A DNA stretch of 5,195 nucleotides from assembly GCA_007118555.1 (NCBI GenBank), contig SKRJ01000170.1, forward strand, positions 1 to 5,195. The letters run 5' to 3'. Made by a program: the position numbers and the translations under genes. The DNA is from Anaerolineae bacterium. GTDB lineage: Bacteria; Chloroflexota; Anaerolineae; UBA1429. Each line of letters opens with the position of its first letter. The first letter of the stretch is position 1. The notes under the pieces are model-generated. The model did no database searches. It was not told where the DNA came from and worked only from the letters and a program-made list of their open reading frames with translations. Positions 4,784-5,195 of this stretch are shown here, piece after piece.

Positions 4784-5195
4784 ATGACCGTATCTCCGTT
4801 CGAACGCTTTCGCCGCAACCACGCCATCGAGCACGCCACGATGCATCAACTGGCCCGCCTTCCGAGGCCCCTGCGCCTGGTGGCCCGCAGCGATTGGGAC
4901 GGCTTTACCATGTATGGCCAGATAGACACCGAGACTCTGATCCACGCCACCCAGCAGGGCCTGCATGCGTTGCGTGCGGACCAACCCAATCTGGCGGTGC
5001 ATCCGCGATGCGGGACGAACATGGCCGTCCATATGCTTTTGGCAGGCGCTGCCTACAGTGTCGTGTCCTCTGCCAGCAGGCGCGGACGCCGGGGCCTGCT
5101 CCCGATGCTGACGCTCTCTATGATAGGCGCAGTTGCCGCCCTTGGCCAGCCGCTCAGCCGCGCCGCCCAGGCGCACCTCTTTACCAGCGTCAAGG
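4784..5195 (+). CDS. DUF6391-like membrane protein, N-terminal part (runs off right edge)
   Basis: 137 codons are visible and the frame stays open to the right edge. The protein starts MTVSPFERFRRNHAIEH. It resembles the uncharacterised DUF6391 family that I associate with Cyanobacteria and Chloroflexota; this recognition rests on remembered motifs. Visible elements in order: HAIEHATMH (13-21), giving H13, E16, H17 and H21; RSDWDGFTMYG (35-45); an amphipathic helix-like stretch (48-64); and HPRCGTN (73-79) with H73 and C76. Next come a hydrophobic segment at about 80-97, a basic RRGRRG loop (99-104), and a second hydrophobic segment at about 105-120, suggesting an inner-membrane hairpin with the basic loop in the cytoplasm. 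No cleavable signal peptide is seen. The start is set by GAGGTGA five bases upstream. It is transcribed divergently from the phosphoesterase, so no shared function is implied. The role is unknown. The His/Glu/Cys residues suggest metal binding, but that is inference. Confidence 0.75.
   Translation, partial: MTVSPFERFRRNHAIEHATMHQLARLPRPLRLVARSDWDGFTMYGQIDTETLIHATQQGLHALRADQPNLAVHPRCGTNMAVHMLLAGAAYSVVSSASRRGRRGLLPMLTLSMIGAVAALGQPLSRAAQAHLFTSVK

Noticed and set aside
4706..5176. A 156-codon minus-strand open frame at the right end
   Set aside because: It overlaps the plus-strand DUF6391-like gene, which has an exact Shine-Dalgarno and recognisable motifs. The minus frame runs over the promoter region and has no family features.

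Overview
The window is about 5.2 kb of GC-rich, densely coded bacterial DNA. Five genes lie on the minus strand (one cut by the left edge) and one on the plus strand (cut by the right edge). There is no RNA gene, insertion sequence, CRISPR array, phage gene or obvious sign of recent transfer. GC-heavy codon use, consensus AAGGAG-type ribosome binding sites, and an enolase-superfamily dehydratase next to a DUF6391-like membrane protein suggest an environmental Chloroflexota-type bacterium. That assignment is an inference, and no phylogenetic marker gene is present.

Layout from right to left along the minus strand: a 462-residue calcineurin-like metallophosphoesterase (4618-3230) is followed after 12 bases by a PIG-L/LmbE-type zinc deacetylase (3217-2396). 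The phosphoesterase stop codon touches the deacetylase Shine-Dalgarno, so the two look like a translationally coupled pair. A 103-base gap follows, holding a perfect TATAAT box next to a 10-bp palindrome. This probably starts a second unit: an L-rhamnonate-dehydratase-like member of the mandelate racemase/enolase superfamily (2292-1102), a flavodoxin-fold NAD(P)H:FMN oxidoreductase with an iron-sulfur-flavoprotein-like cysteine motif (1023-481), and the N-terminal 142 residues of a CtBP-like D-2-hydroxyacid dehydrogenase (428 to beyond base 1). On the right, a 165-base divergent intergenic region separates the phosphoesterase from a plus-strand gene (4784 to beyond 5195). That gene encodes a small membrane protein resembling the uncharacterised DUF6391 family.

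Functionally, the 2292-to-1 unit reads as a catabolic or redox module for a sugar acid or other hydroxy acid: dehydration by the enolase-superfamily enzyme, with two oxidoreductases that could act on the keto acid or its relatives. The deacetylase and phosphoesterase could supply a deacetylated or dephosphorylated sugar, but that link rests on position alone. The least explained parts are the hydrophobic insert and Arg/Trp-rich tail of the phosphoesterase, and the HxxEH and HPxCGTN motifs of the right-hand protein.
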